Source: UBA12191 sp009937185
GTDB lineage: Bacteria; Planctomycetota; UBA8108; UBA1146
Direction: 5' to 3'
Assembly: GCA_938075155.1 (NCBI GenBank)
Contig: CALJGL010000028.1
Span: forward strand, 1 to 64,000
Length of the DNA stretch: 64,000 bases
Position numbers and translations under genes: made by a program
In this document: positions 63,331 through 64,000 of the stretch, one piece after another
Numbering within the stretch: position 1 is the stretch's first letter
Layout: each line of letters opens with the position of its first letter
Notes under the pieces: generated by a model
The model's database searches: none
What the model was told of the DNA's origin: nothing
What the model saw: the letters and a program-made list of their open reading frames with translations, nothing else

Positions 63331-64000
63331 ATGAAACAAAAAATTAAGGTCCTTGGCGGTGCCAGGACAGCTATGGCCGAATATGTCGGGACCCCCGGAT
63401 TTGGACTCTTCAAGGACATCAGTGCCATTGAATTGGGTGCGTTGGCCACGAAAGAGGCATTACGGAGAAGTGAAATCGATCCCGCTGCGGTTGATCATGT
63501 CGTGATGGGCAATGTCATGCAAACCAGTGCTGATGCCCTCTATGGTGCTAGGCATGTCGCTCTTCGTGCGGATTTGCCGATCGAGACACCTGCACTGACA
63601 GTCAATCGTCTCTGTGGATCAGGACTTCAGTCCGTCGTTACTGGAGCCCAGCATATCCTTCTCGACGAAGCCAAGGTGGTTGTGGCCGGGGGCATGGAAA
63701 ATATGTCTCAATGTCCACATGTTATCCGTGGAGCCCGTGAGGGGTTCCATCTGGGGCAAGGTAAGCTGGAAGATCTATTGATGGCTTCACTGCTTGATCC
63801 CTACTGCGGTCTTTTCATGGCTCAAACTGCAGAAAAGTTGGCGACTCAGCACAATATTTCTCGCGAAGAGCAAGATGAGTTCGCCATCACGTCCATTTCC
63901 CGTGCCAGAGCCGCGCAGGAAAATGGAGTCTTTAACGACGAAATGTTCCCTGTGACAGTGAAGCGTCGCCGTGAAGAGATTGAAGTCTTTAGGGATGACC
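63331..64000 (+). CDS. Acetyl-CoA acetyltransferase (thiolase), 3' truncated by window
   Basis: The frame starts at ATG 63331 with AAGGAACG upstream and runs off the window end (223 codons visible). The N-terminal thiolase half is clear: KVLGGARTAMAEYVGTPG, the acyl-accepting cysteine in NRLCGSGLQSVVTGAQ, VVVAGGMENMSQCPH and MAQTAEKLATQHNISREEQD. It is a second thiolase beside the one at 51934, placed after an enoyl-CoA hydratase, so it probably serves beta-oxidation or acetoacetyl-CoA cleavage. Confidence 0.93.
   Translation, partial: MKQKIKVLGGARTAMAEYVGTPGFGLFKDISAIELGALATKEALRRSEIDPAAVDHVVMGNVMQTSADALYGARHVALRADLPIETPALTVNRLCGSGLQSVVTGAQHILLDEAKVVVAGGMENMSQCPHVIRGAREGFHLGQGKLEDLLMASLLDPYCGLFMAQTAEKLATQHNISREEQDEFAITSISRARAAQENGVFNDEMFPVTVKRRREEIEVFRDD

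Noticed and set aside
1..64000. tRNA, rRNA, transposase, integrase, phage or restriction-modification genes
   Set aside because: None was recognised by eye; a tRNA or Rfam scan would be decisive for small RNAs.

Overview
The window looks like chromosomal DNA of a marine-type Planctomycetota bacterium (inference). The support is a secreted protease ending in planctomycete-style dockerin/EF-hand repeats, a SUMF1-like protein, a TAT-exported Gfo/Idh/MocA oxidoreductase, a YbbR/CdaA/GlmM operon beside LptE- and BamD-like envelope genes, frequent TTG and GTG starts and many 4-base stop/start overlaps. Genes are dense, usually in short operons. I saw no rRNA, tRNA, CRISPR array, insertion sequence or prophage gene.

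Layout. 1-4.1 kb: the 3' end of a Gln-rich coiled-coil protein with a GQQ tandem repeat, a secreted protein interrupted by an in-frame TGA, and a prenyltransferase/cyclase-like toroid protein. 4.1-11.8 kb: one long run of CorC/HlyC-like protein, RecO, a BamD-like TPR protein, LptE, FolP, CdaA, CdaR and GlmM, linking envelope assembly, folate, c-di-AMP and amino-sugar synthesis. 11.8-15 kb: YhaM-like exoribonuclease and a divergent TPR protein. 15-18.4 kb: TCA enzymes SucC, SucD and Mdh. 18.4-23.5 kb: an XRE regulator, NrnA, a lipoprotein and an NtrB/NtrC-like pair. 23.7-30.6 kb: DnaK, then the PrkA-YeaH-SpoVR stress module. 30.7-33.9 kb: fused isobutyryl-CoA mutase IcmF. 33.9-39.9 kb: a minus-strand operon (SUMF1-like protein, heptaheme cytochrome c, small membrane protein) facing an ApbE flavin transferase and a TAT oxidoreductase. 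40-42.6 kb: an ABC exporter. 43-47.3 kb: a large modular M4-type metalloprotease. 47.7-53.4 kb: acyl-CoA degradation genes with MeaB. 53.4-55.1 kb: RsmG and an MsrB-MsrA fusion. 55.1-60 kb: CstA, a DUF4212/SSS symporter pair and an EamA permease. 60.2-64 kb: a parvulin-cyclophilin fusion, an enoyl-CoA hydratase and a truncated thiolase.

The strongest unusual signal is at 54172-55137. An MsrB domain reads without frame change into an MsrA domain, and the only interruption is a TGA exactly where MsrA has its catalytic cysteine (GGG-TGA-FWG). This is best read as a selenocysteine-containing methionine sulfoxide reductase fusion. A hairpin starts 10 bases after the TGA, but it does not match the usual bacterial SECIS loop rule in its simplest fold. 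TGA is an ordinary stop elsewhere in the window, so this is a local recoding event or, less likely, a sequence error.

Metabolically, IcmF, two acyl-CoA dehydrogenases, enoyl-CoA hydratase, 3-hydroxyacyl-CoA dehydrogenase and two thiolases together could carry isobutyryl-CoA/butyryl-CoA to acetyl-CoA, which feeds the SucCD/Mdh steps (inference from gene content). Starts were chosen from ribosome-binding sites, overlaps and family length; several are uncertain and flagged.
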